DNA of 34,652 nucleotides from Cytophagales bacterium (GCA_003500135.1 DNTA01000290.1:1-34652); one strand, 5' to 3'; shown: positions 1 through 8,990, counted from the stretch's first letter. A program made the numbers and translations. The notes: generated by a model from the sequence alone, not told the origin.

Positions 1-70
1 TCAATAATTCTTTACACTAGTTAAACGACCCGTTTGTCATAAATAGGATGAGAAAGGATTTGTTTACGCT

Positions 71-403
71 GTGGATATGCTTTTACAGCTTGATTACCTT
101 ACAAAAAAAGACTATGAAGACTGGCGATACGGACGAGTTGATTATTTGGAAAGCGTTTGCAAAATTAATTTGAGTAAACTGACTACGACAAAAAAGTTGA
201 TTGGAAAATATACAACTGAATTGAATTTGAAAAATTCCTGGAACAGATACAATCAATTTGACGTAAGGGTTAAACTTCGATTACGATTTAGTAAATCCGG
301 GGGTAAAAATATTGAGGATAGTTATGGAATGCATTATAGTGCGGGGCAGGCTGTAACGGACGGTACATTAAAAGGTGGTTACCACCTTCTTCAATGCGGC
401 TGA
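71..403 (+). CDS. Conserved hypothetical protein, probably 5'-truncated
   Basis: This is a 110-residue reading frame of unknown function. Its basic, Trp/Tyr-rich core (LTKKDYEDWRYGRVDYLE, residues 10-27, then LRFSKSG at 71-77) resembles small uncharacterised proteins I associate with bacterial genomes; I cannot name a function. The frame is open upstream only to a TAG at 44-46, and those extra residues still look like family sequence, so the first part is probably missing. The start is uncertain: GTG at 71 or ATG at 77. After about residue 88 the sequence no longer looks like the core, so the 3' end may be scrambled as well. It lies beside another decayed locus. It could be a remnant rather than a working gene. 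Confidence 0.4.
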   Translation: MDMLLQLDYLTKKDYEDWRYGRVDYLESVCKINLSKLTTTKKLIGKYTTELNLKNSWNRYNQFDVRVKLRLRFSKSGGKNIEDSYGMHYSAGQAVTDGTLKGGYHLLQCG

Positions 404-461
404 TTCCAAAATGTAAAAGGTCAACCGGCAAAGAAGTAAACAGATATCCGTTGTGGGATAA

Positions 462-1013
462 TTAATCGACCAGTTCTTGATCGTATTGAACAGAAGAAGT
501 TGGAAGGTCCAAATCTCCATCTGTTATGTCGTGTGATGCGTCGGTATAAATAGTTCCTTTATTTATTATGTTGCTTAGATGAGCCGTATTGGCATTACCT
601 AGAAATACTATCCGCACATTGTTGTATAAATTCAAGTGAAGGTCAGCATTGTAATCTTCCATTGCAATTAATTGATATACCAGTATTTCCCACAGATATT
701 TGAAGGTAATGGTTTAAATCAAAACTTTTTCGGACGATTAGAATACCATTTATACTTTACTCAAAGTGGTGTTAAATTCTAAATGTTCGCCGCTTGCCTC
801 TGTTATTTTGTCACCCGCATTAATATTGATCGTAGAGTGTTGCTTTACCGGGTTATCAGGAATGTTTCCGTTGTTCCATGTCGCTTCCATACTTCATAAA
901 CCATCTGCCGCAGAATCGAAAGACTATTTCTTTGCACGGGTTTGTTCGGGCGACCCGATGTTGAAAAAAAATAGATTTCCGGGCTTTGTTGTCAGTTTTA
1001 AATTCTGCTTCAT
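462..1013 (-). pseudogene. Decayed exported beta-strand-rich surface protein
   Basis: Reading the minus strand from an ATG at 1011-1013 gives about 29 residues and a TAG (924-926), nine residues and a TGA (894-896), then about 47 clean residues including EATWNNGNIPDNP and ITEASGEHLEF up to a TAA (750-752). Reading then continues smoothly in the next frame (INGILIVRKSFDLNHYLQIS, ending at a TGA at 643-645) and returns to the first frame for EDYNADLHLNLYNN and the end at 462. The 'WNNGNIP' opening, followed by short alternating strands with Asn and Gly turns, resembles cell-surface adhesin or beta-solenoid proteins of Bacteroidota. The family assignment is inference. With two internal stops and two frame changes, this is a relic. 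Confidence 0.5.
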
Positions 1014-1181
1014 TTCAGTGGTTTTTTGCCACTAAATGCGCAAAAAACATTCCCTTACCCAAAACCCCTTATGGCAGTTGCTTGTGTTGAGCCCACGTTT
1101 TGAAATGAAACATTATTCCAATTTTGGGAATTGCATTATTTAAATTTATTTACGACAGATTTTTTGGCTAATTTAGGTATT

Positions 1182-1199
1182 CACCTATACAAATAGGTG
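1182..1199. promoter_or_regulatory. Perfect 7-bp inverted repeat in AT-rich leader region
   Basis: CACCTAT and ATAGGTG are exact reverse complements separated by ACAA. No T-run follows on either strand, so a terminator is unlikely. It sits 77 bp beyond the 3' end of the aldo/keto reductase gene and about 170 bp upstream of the decayed surface-protein gene, so it could be an orphaned operator of that pseudogene. The rest of 1014-1275 shows no coding signal. Confidence 0.3.
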
Positions 1200-1275
1200 T
1201 TATACATATGTTTTTGATGTTTTATTCCAAATAGAAAACCCCAGCACCCGAATTTTAATATTGCACTCTTCTAAT

Positions 1276-2316
1276 TTATGGAGCAGGATTTGGATTGTTG
1301 TGATGTGCCTTTTGTATTTCGTCAACCATATCTTTGGAAAGATCAAATTTTATGGAATCAATGTTCTGTTTTAATTGATCCATACTAGTGGCGCCAATAA
1401 TATTGCTGGTTACAAAAGGCCTCGTATTCACCCAAGCCAAAGCCATTGTTGCCAGGTCGACGTTAAATTTCCCGGCAATTTCAACATATGCCCGTGTGGC
1501 TTCATAAGACCTTTCCCCCGAATAGCGTGACATTTTAGGAAAAAGACTTAATCTGGACTTTTCAGGCTTTTGTGCGTTCAGGTATTTCCCGGACAACATG
1601 CCAAATGCAAGTGGTGAATAGGCCAACAACCCCACGTTTTCACGGATAGACATTTCTGCCATTCCTATTTCATAAGTCCGGTTTAGAAGTGAATAAGGGT
1701 TCTGCACACTCACGCATCTCGGTAAATTGTAGTCTTCGGCAGTTTTTAAAAATTTATGCAGCCCATAAGGTGTCTCATTTGATATACCGAAATACCTGAT
1801 CTTACCCCCAGCTTGCAGTTCGTTTAATACCTCAAGTACCGACTTGAAATTCTCCTGCCATGGATCTTTATCATCGTGTTCATAACCCAGCTTACCGAAG
1901 AAGTTTGTTTTTCTCTCAGGCCAGTGTAACTGGTATAGATCCACGAAATCAGTTTGCAACCTTTTGAGGCTTCCTTCAATAGCGGTCCTGATTTGATCAC
2001 GGGTAAATTTCAAAGGGTTTCTAATGTGCTTAAGACCTGTTGAAGGCCCGGTCACTTTTGTAGCGAGAATGAAATCATCTCTCCTGCCCCGCTTCTTAAT
2101 CCAGCTTCCTATAATTTTTTCGGTGGAACCTTGCGTTTCTTTTCTGCCCGGAACAGAATACATCTCAGCCGTATCGATGAAATTAACACCTTTTGAAAGG
2201 GCATAATCAAGTTGTTGGTGACCTTCAGCCTCTGTATTTTGTTCGCCCCAGGTCATCGTTCCGAGGCAAATTTTACTTACCTGTATGTCTGTATTTCCAA
2301 GATTTGTATACTGCAT
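1276..2316 (-). CDS. NADP(H)-dependent aldo/keto reductase, Tas-like
   Basis: A soluble oxidoreductase of the aldo/keto reductase superfamily, predicted to reduce aldehydes or ketones with NADPH in the cytoplasm. It has 346 residues, the same length as I recall for E. coli Tas. The expected tetrad is visible: Asp48 and Tyr53 (FIDTAEMYS), Lys87 (LATKV) and His131 (YQLHWPE). The C-terminal cofactor-binding part has NIIGATSMDQLKQNI. The ATG at 2314-2316 is chosen because the sequence then begins MQYTNLGNTDIQVS, as the family does; the only longer start is a TTG seven codons upstream. It lies just downstream of the MbnH-like gene on the same strand (74 bp gap), so co-transcription is possible. 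The substrate cannot be read from the sequence. Confidence 0.9.
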   Translation of the reverse strand: MQYTNLGNTDIQVSKICLGTMTWGEQNTEAEGHQQLDYALSKGVNFIDTAEMYSVPGRKETQGSTEKIIGSWIKKRGRRDDFILATKVTGPSTGLKHIRNPLKFTRDQIRTAIEGSLKRLQTDFVDLYQLHWPERKTNFFGKLGYEHDDKDPWQENFKSVLEVLNELQAGGKIRYFGISNETPYGLHKFLKTAEDYNLPRCVSVQNPYSLLNRTYEIGMAEMSIRENVGLLAYSPLAFGMLSGKYLNAQKPEKSRLSLFPKMSRYSGERSYEATRAYVEIAGKFNVDLATMALAWVNTRPFVTSNIIGATSMDQLKQNIDSIKFDLSKDMVDEIQKAHHNNPNPAP

Positions 2317-2390
2317 ATAACTGGTTTTATACTGCAACTACAAATCCTGGAAATAGTTTGACCAAAAACTATTAATCCGGTTATTTATTT

Positions 2391-3593
2391 TTAGGGAAGA
2401 TCAGAAGGTTTACTATATGCAGGGTCATTCACCATCTGATGATCGGTGAGCGCTAGTAAAAATGCTTTAAGATCTTCTTTTTCCTGATCGCTCAATTGTA
2501 CGCCTCCTTCCCTTACATTTTTCATAAGAGGATGGACATATTCAGAATACACCAGTCCTTCCGAATAAAAGTCAATAACTTCATCGAGGTTCTTAAAGCG
2601 TCCATCATGCATATAGGGTGCGGTAAGTTCTATATTGAGGAGTGAAGGAGCTTTGTACGCCCCAATGTCCAGCGGATCACCTGTGACTACAAAACGATCC
2701 CTTTCTTCATTGAAAACAGAGTCCTTGGCATTATTGAAATATTCATTGGTCGTCATAAGTATAGAGCCGCCATGACAGTGGAAACAATCGGCTTCTTCTG
2801 AAAAGAATAAGTTATGTCCTCGAAGTTCAGCTTCCGAAAGGGTAGCCTCCTGCCTGAGGTAGCGATGAAATTTAGAATTGTAAGAAACAATGCTTCTCAA
2901 AAATTGCGCAATGGCTTTTGACATACGATCGATATTTACCTCTGGTGTACCAAATGCTTTTTCAAACATTGGCGGGTACTTGTCGATGCTTTCAATCATT
3001 CTGACCGATTTTTCTATATCGCCGTTCACTTCATGCGGAGCTTCAATGGTCATCCAGACCAGTGATTCGAGGTTTCTGAAATTAAATGGTTCCTCAGCGG
3101 GCACACCATAAGCTTCCGATCCCAATTTCTGGTTTTCTTCCGATACCCAGCCATTCCACAAATATCCATTGTGGTTATACACCAAATTAAATAGAGGGAG
3201 CATGTAATGTGGCGTTTCTTTACCTTCGGGATACTCAGCCGAAGGAAGACCTCTTGTTTTTCCCCCCGGGAACCTGGGGTTATCAATACCCGCCTCGAAG
3301 GCATTTTTCTGTACGTGACATGTGGCGCAGGTCATCATCGAGTCAGGATGACTGCTTCCGGCAAGCCGGCCATCATAAAATAAGTATCGTCCCAACTCCA
3401 CACCTTCCACTGTCATGGGGTTATCAGCAGGAATGTTGAGGTTTTTAGGAAAACCGGGAATATCGGGCAGTTCATATGGCGTAGGTTGATTTTGCATTTC
3501 AGTAGGATTCTCACCGCACCCACTTAAATTCACAACCAAAAAAACCGCTATTACTGCAATGATAAGATATTTTAAATCACTGGTTATTTTCAT
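2391..3593 (-). CDS. Di-haem cytochrome c peroxidase family protein, MbnH-like
   Basis: An exported di-haem enzyme of the MauG / bacterial cytochrome c peroxidase family. With the ATG start it has 400 residues, a membrane-spanning signal and a lipobox Cys (NLSGCG, Cys26), so it is probably a lipoprotein facing the periplasm. The two haem-binding sites are CATCH (Cys89, Cys92, His93) and CFHCH (Cys270, Cys273, His274). The order EGVELGRYLFYDGRLAG before the first haem and APYMHDGRFKNLDEVIDFY near the end is typical. A GTG three codons upstream is an alternative start. It overlaps the upstream MbnP-like gene by 17 bp. In characterised pairs MbnH oxidises a tryptophan of MbnP to kynurenine to make a copper site; that role here is inferred from pairing and family. 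Confidence 0.88.
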   Translation of the reverse strand: MKITSDLKYLIIAVIAVFLVVNLSGCGENPTEMQNQPTPYELPDIPGFPKNLNIPADNPMTVEGVELGRYLFYDGRLAGSSHPDSMMTCATCHVQKNAFEAGIDNPRFPGGKTRGLPSAEYPEGKETPHYMLPLFNLVYNHNGYLWNGWVSEENQKLGSEAYGVPAEEPFNFRNLESLVWMTIEAPHEVNGDIEKSVRMIESIDKYPPMFEKAFGTPEVNIDRMSKAIAQFLRSIVSYNSKFHRYLRQEATLSEAELRGHNLFFSEEADCFHCHGGSILMTTNEYFNNAKDSVFNEERDRFVVTGDPLDIGAYKAPSLLNIELTAPYMHDGRFKNLDEVIDFYSEGLVYSEYVHPLMKNVREGGVQLSDQEKEDLKAFLLALTDHQMVNDPAYSKPSDLP

Positions 3594-4401
3594 TTTTTTC
3601 ACTTATTGAAACCACACTGAACCCTCCGTTTGCGCCATTTTCCACTCCAGCCGCCATTGCCTCCTGATTTTGCATGATCATAGCTCCATGAACATTATGA
3701 TCGTAAATATTGGGGTTCTGAAACCACTCTTCAACATTCATTGCCAACTCAATTGAAGTTGTCCTGTTGCTTCGAACTGTTATGGGGGAGGAAACAATAT
3801 ACTCAAACCAATTTTGCACAAAGTTAGTAGTGCCTGCATCCTCAACCTTTCCGACACCAAGGTGAAAATTAAACGGTGTTCTTTGCTGTTGTTCATTCAT
3901 CCAAAAACCGTTTAACTTCATATAGTGATAACCTCCATTTTGCCCTCCCAATGTAATCGGCCAGGCCATATTGGCTTCGGGCGCATCGGTAAAATACCCC
4001 TGCAGGTTTTTCTCGCCTTTTAGTCCAAAAGTAAAAGCCAAACCGGCATAGTTGCCGGCAGGAATATCATCTGGCAATTGCCATGTCAAGGTAGATTCGA
4101 TATTTGTATCGATGTAATGAGCAAAATCTTCTTCACTTAGGGCCACTCTTTCACCATCACCCGTAATCAGGTACAAATCCGAAATAAACCACTGGATCTC
4201 AGTTATTTCATAATTATTACCGGCTGCATTGTGGTAACGCATTTCATCGAATACGACCTCATCATTATTCTCCAGATGGTTAAAATTAATTTCCAATGAT
4301 CCGGGGGCTGGTTTACTTTCTTCAGGATCACAGGAAGAAACCAACGCTAGTATTGGAACTAAGAGGAAAATCAACGTGTGTTTGCTTAACAACTGGCGCA
4401 T
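3577..4401 (-). CDS. MbnP-like copper-binding lipoprotein
   Basis: A 274-residue exported protein with a lipoprotein signal (LALVSSC, Cys24) and a beta-rich body of the MbnP type. Features typical of the family are LEINFNH near the start, ITEIQWFISDLYL (about residues 66-78), YAGLAFTFG, WPITLGGQNGGYHYMKLNG and FHLG. Several Trp residues (WFISD, WPITLGG, NWFEY) are candidates for the residue that the partner peroxidase converts to kynurenine; which one cannot be told here. Its stop overlaps the start of the di-haem peroxidase gene, which argues for a translationally coupled pair. It is divergent from the gene at 4486, with an 84-bp AT-rich promoter region between them. A role in copper acquisition or handling is family knowledge, not shown here. 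Confidence 0.82.
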   Translation of the reverse strand: MRQLLSKHTLIFLLVPILALVSSCDPEESKPAPGSLEINFNHLENNDEVVFDEMRYHNAAGNNYEITEIQWFISDLYLITGDGERVALSEEDFAHYIDTNIESTLTWQLPDDIPAGNYAGLAFTFGLKGEKNLQGYFTDAPEANMAWPITLGGQNGGYHYMKLNGFWMNEQQQRTPFNFHLGVGKVEDAGTTNFVQNWFEYIVSSPITVRSNRTTSIELAMNVEEWFQNPNIYDHNVHGAMIMQNQEAMAAGVENGANGGFSVVSISEKNENNQ

Positions 4402-4485
4402 TTGTATTAATTTTGAACAACCTAATTACTATAATTAATACAAGATAGGTAAAAATAATGTTTCGTTTTGTGATAAAAATCGCTC

Positions 4486-5022
4486 ATGGACGACAATCCC
4501 TATTTTAGATTACTTGACAGGCCCCATATTTCAAAGAAGCAGTCCATAGAATGGATTGAAAATTTTAAAGACCCAAAAGGGTTTCATCACTTGATGGAGG
4601 TTTTCCTTGAAGGCAACTACCGACAGGTGCAGAATGCCTCCTTTATGGTAATGCACCTTTTCGACTCTAGCCCTGGCTTAATCCAACCCTATCTGACAAA
4701 AATGATCGATTTGATTTGTAATAAAAATCCCATTAATGCAGTAAGGCGCAATGTGATGAGGGTTTTTCAAAGTGCAGATATACCGGTTTCTCATGAAGGG
4801 GAGCTTACCGATATAGCCTTTAAATATTTAAACTCGGCCCATGAACCTGTTGCCAACAAAGTATTTGCCATGACGGTATTGTACCGAATGACCCTAAAAT
4901 ATCCGGAACTTGGCGGGGAATTGAAATTTAGCATTGAGTCGCAAATGCCGTTTGGCGCTTCAGGTTTCAAAAACAGGGGAAAAAAAATATTAAGCGCTTT
5001 ATCATCTCAAAAAACCGTTTAG
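4486..5022 (+). CDS. Hypothetical alpha-helical protein, possibly HEAT-like
   Basis: A 178-residue soluble protein with no signal peptide or membrane segment. I do not recognise the family. The sequence is made of amphipathic helices of regular length (for example FHHLMEVFLEG, QVQNASFMVMHLFDSS, AVRRNVMRVFQSAD, VANKVFAMTVLYRMT), the pattern seen in HEAT or ARM-type repeat solenoids, so a protein-binding scaffold is a reasonable guess only. The ATG at 4486 opens the frame close to the divergent MbnP promoter region. It is followed by a 211-bp AT-rich gap before pckA. Confidence 0.7.
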   Translation: MDDNPYFRLLDRPHISKKQSIEWIENFKDPKGFHHLMEVFLEGNYRQVQNASFMVMHLFDSSPGLIQPYLTKMIDLICNKNPINAVRRNVMRVFQSADIPVSHEGELTDIAFKYLNSAHEPVANKVFAMTVLYRMTLKYPELGGELKFSIESQMPFGASGFKNRGKKILSALSSQKTV

Positions 5023-5233
5023 TAGCGCTTTAAACTACATTTAGCGCAATAAAGGCCCGTAAAAAGCGGAAAAGACATTCCAGATTTAATTTTTCACCGC
5101 TTTAAATTTTAAATATTATCACTATTTAGTTCTGTTTACGGTATTATATTCGTAAAATGATTTATGAGGTATTCCTCAGGTCAACGAAAACAGAATTAAG
5201 TGTAAATTTTAAACTTAACCAATCAGTTTAATT

Positions 5234-6847
5234 ATGCGAGAGACAGGAATTAGATCAAAGGTTTCAGATTTGTATGATATAGGCATCAAATCTGCCGAAG
5301 TACATTGGAACTATTCCCCCGCCGAGATGTACGAGGAAATTTTAAGAAAGAAAGAAGGTGTAATGACCGACACCGGAGCCATTATGGTTGACACAAGTTC
5401 ATTCACAGGAAGGGCCCCCAAAGACAAGTATATTGTCAAAGACAAAAAAACAGCTTCTACAGTGTGGTGGGGCAGCATCAACCAACCTATCGAACCGGGG
5501 ATATTTGATGAGATATACGACGAGATGATCAAGTATCTTTATGCAAAAGAGCTATATGTCCGCGACGGATATGCAGGCGCCGATCCAAAATTCAAAATGA
5601 AAATACGGTTTGTGAATACGCAGGCATGGCAAAACCTCTTTTGTTACAACATGTTCCTTCGACCAACAAATGAAGAATTAGAGGGTTTTCAACCGGAATG
5701 GACCATATTGGATGCACCCGAATTCACGGTCGACCCTAAACGATTCGGCATTAGAAATAGCAACTTTGCATTGATCAATTTTACCAAAAAAGTCATTTTG
5801 ATTGGTGGCTCGGGTTATGCCGGTGAAATTAAAAAGGGTGTTTTTTCAGTGTTGAACTATATCCTGCCTGAAGAAAATCATGTACTTTCCATGCATTGCT
5901 CGGCCAATATAGGGAACGACGATGACACAGCTGTGTTTTTTGGCCTTTCCGGCACTGGTAAAACCACCCTTTCCGCCGACCCCAATCGCAAACTCATCGG
6001 CGATGACGAGCACGGCTGGACTGAGGATGCAGTATTCAATTTCGAAGGTGGCTGCTATGCAAAGGTTATCGACCTTTCCAAAGAAAAAGAACCTCAGATA
6101 TGGGAAGCCGTTAAATTTGGAGCCGTACTTGAAAATACCCGTTTTTATCCTGGTACACGCACAGTTGATTATAAGGACACCAGAGTAACAGAAAACACAA
6201 GGGTATCTTATCCGATACATCATATCCCAAATGCTACTGAGCCAAGCGTTGGCCCCCCTCCGAAAAATATATTTTTTCTCACAGCAGATGCTTTTGGAGT
6301 AATGCCACCAATATCTAAGCTTTCGCCGGGACAGGCCATGTATCATTTTATTTCCGGTTATACCTCCAAAGTGGCAGGTACTGAGATAGGCGTCACTGAA
6401 CCGCAACCCACTTTTTCGGCCTGTTTTGGTGCAGCCTTTCTACCTTTGCATCCTACTAAATATGCCGAGCTCTTAGGGAAAAAAATTAAAGATGGCGCAG
6501 TAAATGTTTGGCTGGTCAATACAGGTTGGGCCCAGGGGCCCTATGGAAAGGCCGATCGAATGAAGCTCTCTTACACCCGTGCTATGATCAAAGCAGCCCT
6601 TGTTGGCCAACTGGACAATATGGACTATAAAAAGCATACAATCTTCGGGTTTGATATGCCTACCTCTTGTCCGGATGTGCCTGATAAAATTCTTAGTCCA
6701 AAACAGTGCTGGAACGACGATCAGGCATTTTACGCCTCGGCCAACAAACTGGCAGGTGCGTTTATTGACAATTTTTCGAAGTTTGAGGAATTTGCAAACG
6801 AGGAAATTTTGGCTGGAGCACCCAAGCCAAATCTCGAATTTGCCTAA
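5234..6847 (+). CDS. pckA: Phosphoenolpyruvate carboxykinase (ATP)
   Basis: Catalyses oxaloacetate + ATP to phosphoenolpyruvate + CO2 + ADP, the entry step of gluconeogenesis, in the cytoplasm. It is 537 residues, the usual size for the ATP-dependent enzyme. Signature residues are visible: the substrate-binding FTGRAPKDKY (57-66), the kinase-1a P-loop GLSGTGKTTLS (237-247) and the metal-binding GDDEHGW just after it. The C-terminal half carries the expected RVSYPIHHIPNA and TGYTSK-like FISGYTSKVAGTE segments. The gene is intact, with a strong hairpin terminator 24 bp downstream. The ATG at 5234 follows about 210 bp of AT-rich leader, enough for its own promoter. Monocistronic expression is inferred from the terminator and the upstream gap. 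Confidence 0.97.
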   Translation: MRETGIRSKVSDLYDIGIKSAEVHWNYSPAEMYEEILRKKEGVMTDTGAIMVDTSSFTGRAPKDKYIVKDKKTASTVWWGSINQPIEPGIFDEIYDEMIKYLYAKELYVRDGYAGADPKFKMKIRFVNTQAWQNLFCYNMFLRPTNEELEGFQPEWTILDAPEFTVDPKRFGIRNSNFALINFTKKVILIGGSGYAGEIKKGVFSVLNYILPEENHVLSMHCSANIGNDDDTAVFFGLSGTGKTTLSADPNRKLIGDDEHGWTEDAVFNFEGGCYAKVIDLSKEKEPQIWEAVKFGAVLENTRFYPGTRTVDYKDTRVTENTRVSYPIHHIPNATEPSVGPPPKNIFFLTADAFGVMPPISKLSPGQAMYHFISGYTSKVAGTEIGVTEPQPTFSACFGAAFLPLHPTKYAELLGKKIKDGAVNVWLVNTGWAQGPYGKADRMKLSYTRAMIKAALVGQLDNMDYKKHTIFGFDMPTSCPDVPDKILSPKQCWNDDQAFYASANKLAGAFIDNFSKFEEFANEEILAGAPKPNLEFA

Positions 6848-6870
6848 GCTTAACAATTGTTTTAATTCAG

Positions 6871-6902
6871 AAAAGCCGTTTCGTTTGAGCGGCTTTTTTT
6901 TA
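6871..6902 (+). terminator. Rho-independent terminator after pckA
   Basis: AAAAGCCG (6871-6878) pairs with CGGCTTTT (6890-6897), and the stem is followed by a continuing T-run to 6902. It starts 24 bp after the pckA stop codon and points along the plus strand. Confidence 0.85.
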
Positions 6903-6984
6903 ATGCCTTTTATAGCAACAAATGTCTTTCTTGAATAGTCTATATCAATTAACTTCTTAAATTAGCAAGCAGAAGGCATTAATT

Positions 6985-7869
6985 ATGAGAAACTTCACTA
7001 TTGTAGGAATCGGGGAAATACTGTGGGATTTGTTTCCAGGTGGTAAAATGTTGGGAGGCGCTCCTGCCAACTTTGCATACCACGCTCAAAAACAAGGCAA
7101 TAAAGGCTATATAATCAGTGCGGTTGGAAATGATCAACTGGGCAACGAAATATTAAAAATAATTAATGAGAAAAATCTTGGGAACCTGATAAACCTGGAT
7201 AGTGAACATCCTACAGGAACCGTTGAAGTAACACTCGATTCGGACGGTGTGCCCACCTATAATATAATCGAAGAAGTGGCCTGGGATAACATCCCTTTCT
7301 CAAGATCTGCCGAGAAAATAGTGGAAGTGGCCGATGCTATTTGTTTCGGTTCGTTGGCTCAACGCAATGAGACCTCGAGAAATACCATAATGCGCTATTT
7401 AAAGAACAGTAGAAAAAACTGTTTAAAGGTATATGATATCAACCTGCGCCAACTGTACTATGATAAAAGCACCATTAAAGAGAGCCTGAATATTGCCAAT
7501 GTCCTCAAACTGAATGAAGAAGAGTTGGACGTTTTAATAAGATTATTTGATTTGGATGATGTATTAGAAAGCGTAATCGACCAACTATTGCATGATTTTG
7601 GCTTGTCCGTCATTGCCCTGACCATGGGAACCGAAGGCAGCTACATTTTTAGCGGCTCACAAAAATCATTTTTACCAACCCCAAAAATAGAATTAGCCGA
7701 CACGGTAGGCGCCGGCGATTCTTTTACAGCGACTATGGTCTCCGGACTTTTGCAAAACCTGCCTCTTGAAACCCTACACCAAAATGCTGTAGAAGTATCG
7801 GCTTTCGTTTGCAGTTCTTCAGGCGCTATGCCCGATTATCCCGAAGAAATCACCCGGAGACTCAGTTAG
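6985..7869 (+). CDS. PfkB-family carbohydrate kinase, fructokinase-like
   Basis: A 294-residue sugar kinase of the ribokinase/PfkB family that transfers phosphate from ATP to a sugar hydroxyl. The N-terminal GEILWDLFPGGKMLGGAPAN segment, with the Gly-Gly-Ala-Pro-Ala-Asn substrate-binding turn, is the PfkB signature 1 region and is closest to fructokinases. The C-terminal signature DTVGAGDSFTA (239-249) contains the catalytic base Asp245 and the anion hole GAGD. Length and ends fit an intact family member. It has its own upstream gap after the pckA terminator and ends 8 bp from the convergent GH16 pseudogene. Fructose is the best guess for substrate but is not proven by motifs alone. Confidence 0.88.
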   Translation: MRNFTIVGIGEILWDLFPGGKMLGGAPANFAYHAQKQGNKGYIISAVGNDQLGNEILKIINEKNLGNLINLDSEHPTGTVEVTLDSDGVPTYNIIEEVAWDNIPFSRSAEKIVEVADAICFGSLAQRNETSRNTIMRYLKNSRKNCLKVYDINLRQLYYDKSTIKESLNIANVLKLNEEELDVLIRLFDLDDVLESVIDQLLHDFGLSVIALTMGTEGSYIFSGSQKSFLPTPKIELADTVGAGDSFTATMVSGLLQNLPLETLHQNAVEVSAFVCSSSGAMPDYPEEITRRLS

Positions 7870-7877
7870 TTGTAATT

Positions 7878-8580
7878 TTATTCCAGTTCTTTTTTCTGAT
7901 AAACACGAACATACCCTATTGCCATTTCAGCAGGGAAAGCAGTTGTGTCCACACCATTTCTACCTCACCATTTCCCACCAACTGCCAGATTTATTATCAG
8001 GAAGAACGGTTGGTCATAAGGCCATTCCGCCGATGTTTTATTTTCATTGTTAAATGTAAAGAACCAATCACCATCCATGTATACATGATACGCTTCAGGG
8101 ATCCATTCAAGCGGATATTCATGAAAGTCATCGTAAACATTTTCAACGAATTTACCGTTCGGCTTTTCTGTACCTATGGAGTGATTATAAGCTTCGGTAT
8201 AAGCCGTGGCAAATGCAAATACTGTATCGGGTTTGTACCCGACGTGTTCCATGATGTCAATCTCACCACTTTGTGGCCTGTTACCATAAGTGTTATTCAT
8301 CGGCAACATCCATATCGCCGGCCATAAACCTCGTCCTTTGGGCAATTTATTTGGCCATCAAATCTACCCTGCCATATTTCCAGTGTGCTTTATTATTTGT
8401 AATAAGTCTGACCGAAGATAGCTTCTTATGGTTAAAGGGTCCTTTTTTGGCCTGGAAATAGAGCACACCGTCTTCAACTCTTACATTTTCAGGATCTTTA
8501 AAGGTATAATGTTGTCGTTCATTATTGCCCCATCCCCAACTATTTCCAGCGGTGTTGTTTGGCCACTTCCCCGGATTCGG
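7878..8580 (-). pseudogene. GH16 endo-beta-1,3-glucanase (laminarinase-like) pseudogene
   Basis: The minus strand reads as a GH16 catalytic domain in two frames. The first part (about 8577 to 8350) gives PNPGKWPNN, GWGNNERQHYTF and WKYGRVDLMAK, then a TAA at 8347-8349. The frame must shift by one there to continue PKGRGLWPAIWMLP and the catalytic EIDIMEHVG, with its two Glu and Asp residues. It runs through NLAVGGKW to a TGA at 7965-7967, after which the same frame continues GRNGVDTTAFPAEMAIGYVRVYQKK... and ends at a TAA (7878-7880). Signal peptide and first strands are missing: the 5' end abuts a foreign fragment near 8580. When intact it would have cleaved laminarin-type glucans outside the cell. 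The frameshift, the nonsense codon and the truncation make it non-functional. Confidence 0.85.
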
Positions 8581-8990
8581 CTTCTTCTACCATGCACCTA
8601 ATGAATAAAAACGAACTGATTGGTGGGATTAAGAATAAGCTGAACAGCATTCTGAAAAAAGAACGCAATGAATTGGTAAAAATGGTCATTCGGCAGATCA
8701 TCAAGGATATTGACCATAACATTGAACTGGACCAGGATTGGCGCCAGTTTGAATTACATTTTGATCAGGTATATGGCGATTTCATGAATCGCATTAAAAT
8801 GGAATTTCCCGGCCTTACCCCGCAGGAACGCAAATAAACGGCATATTTACGAATGAACCTCTCTATCAAAGAGATTGCTTAATTGCTCAACATTTCAGTA
8901 AGGGGCGTTGAAATAGGCCGTTTCCGCCTGCTTAAAAAACTAAGCCTTGAAAGGGAGGCCAATCCAACGGGATACATCATGAATTATTAA
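8574..8990 (+). pseudogene. 3' remnant of a triple-tyrosine/LuxR-type regulator
   Basis: Only the C-terminal part remains. After SASSTMHLMNKNEL it follows the tail seen in Bacteroidota sensor-regulators that combine beta-propeller/Y_Y_Y sensor domains with a coiled coil and a LuxR-like helix-turn-helix: DIDHNIELDQDWRQFELHFD, then FPGLTPQERK. A TAA (8835-8837) interrupts at this point, the frame goes on with TAYLRMNLSIKEIA, meets a second TAA, and continues LLNISVRGVEIGRFRLLKKL to a natural end GYIMNY at 8990. The helix-turn-helix itself is thus split by two stops, and everything upstream of the coiled coil is lost. It is divergent from the GH16 remnant; such regulators often control polysaccharide-use genes, so a former functional link is possible. 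Confidence 0.8.

Noticed and set aside
1041..1110. An integron attC-like site in the stretch with GGCAGTTGCTTGTG
   Set aside because: No matching inverted arms or integrase could be found; the resemblance is too weak.
5846..6406. Long minus-strand frame inside pckA
   Set aside because: Shadow of a strongly conserved gene on the other strand; no family features.
7809..8327. Plus-strand 172-residue frame overlapping the sugar kinase end
   Set aside because: It is antisense to the GH16 pseudogene, which has clear catalytic motifs on the minus strand, and its composition is unlike a protein.
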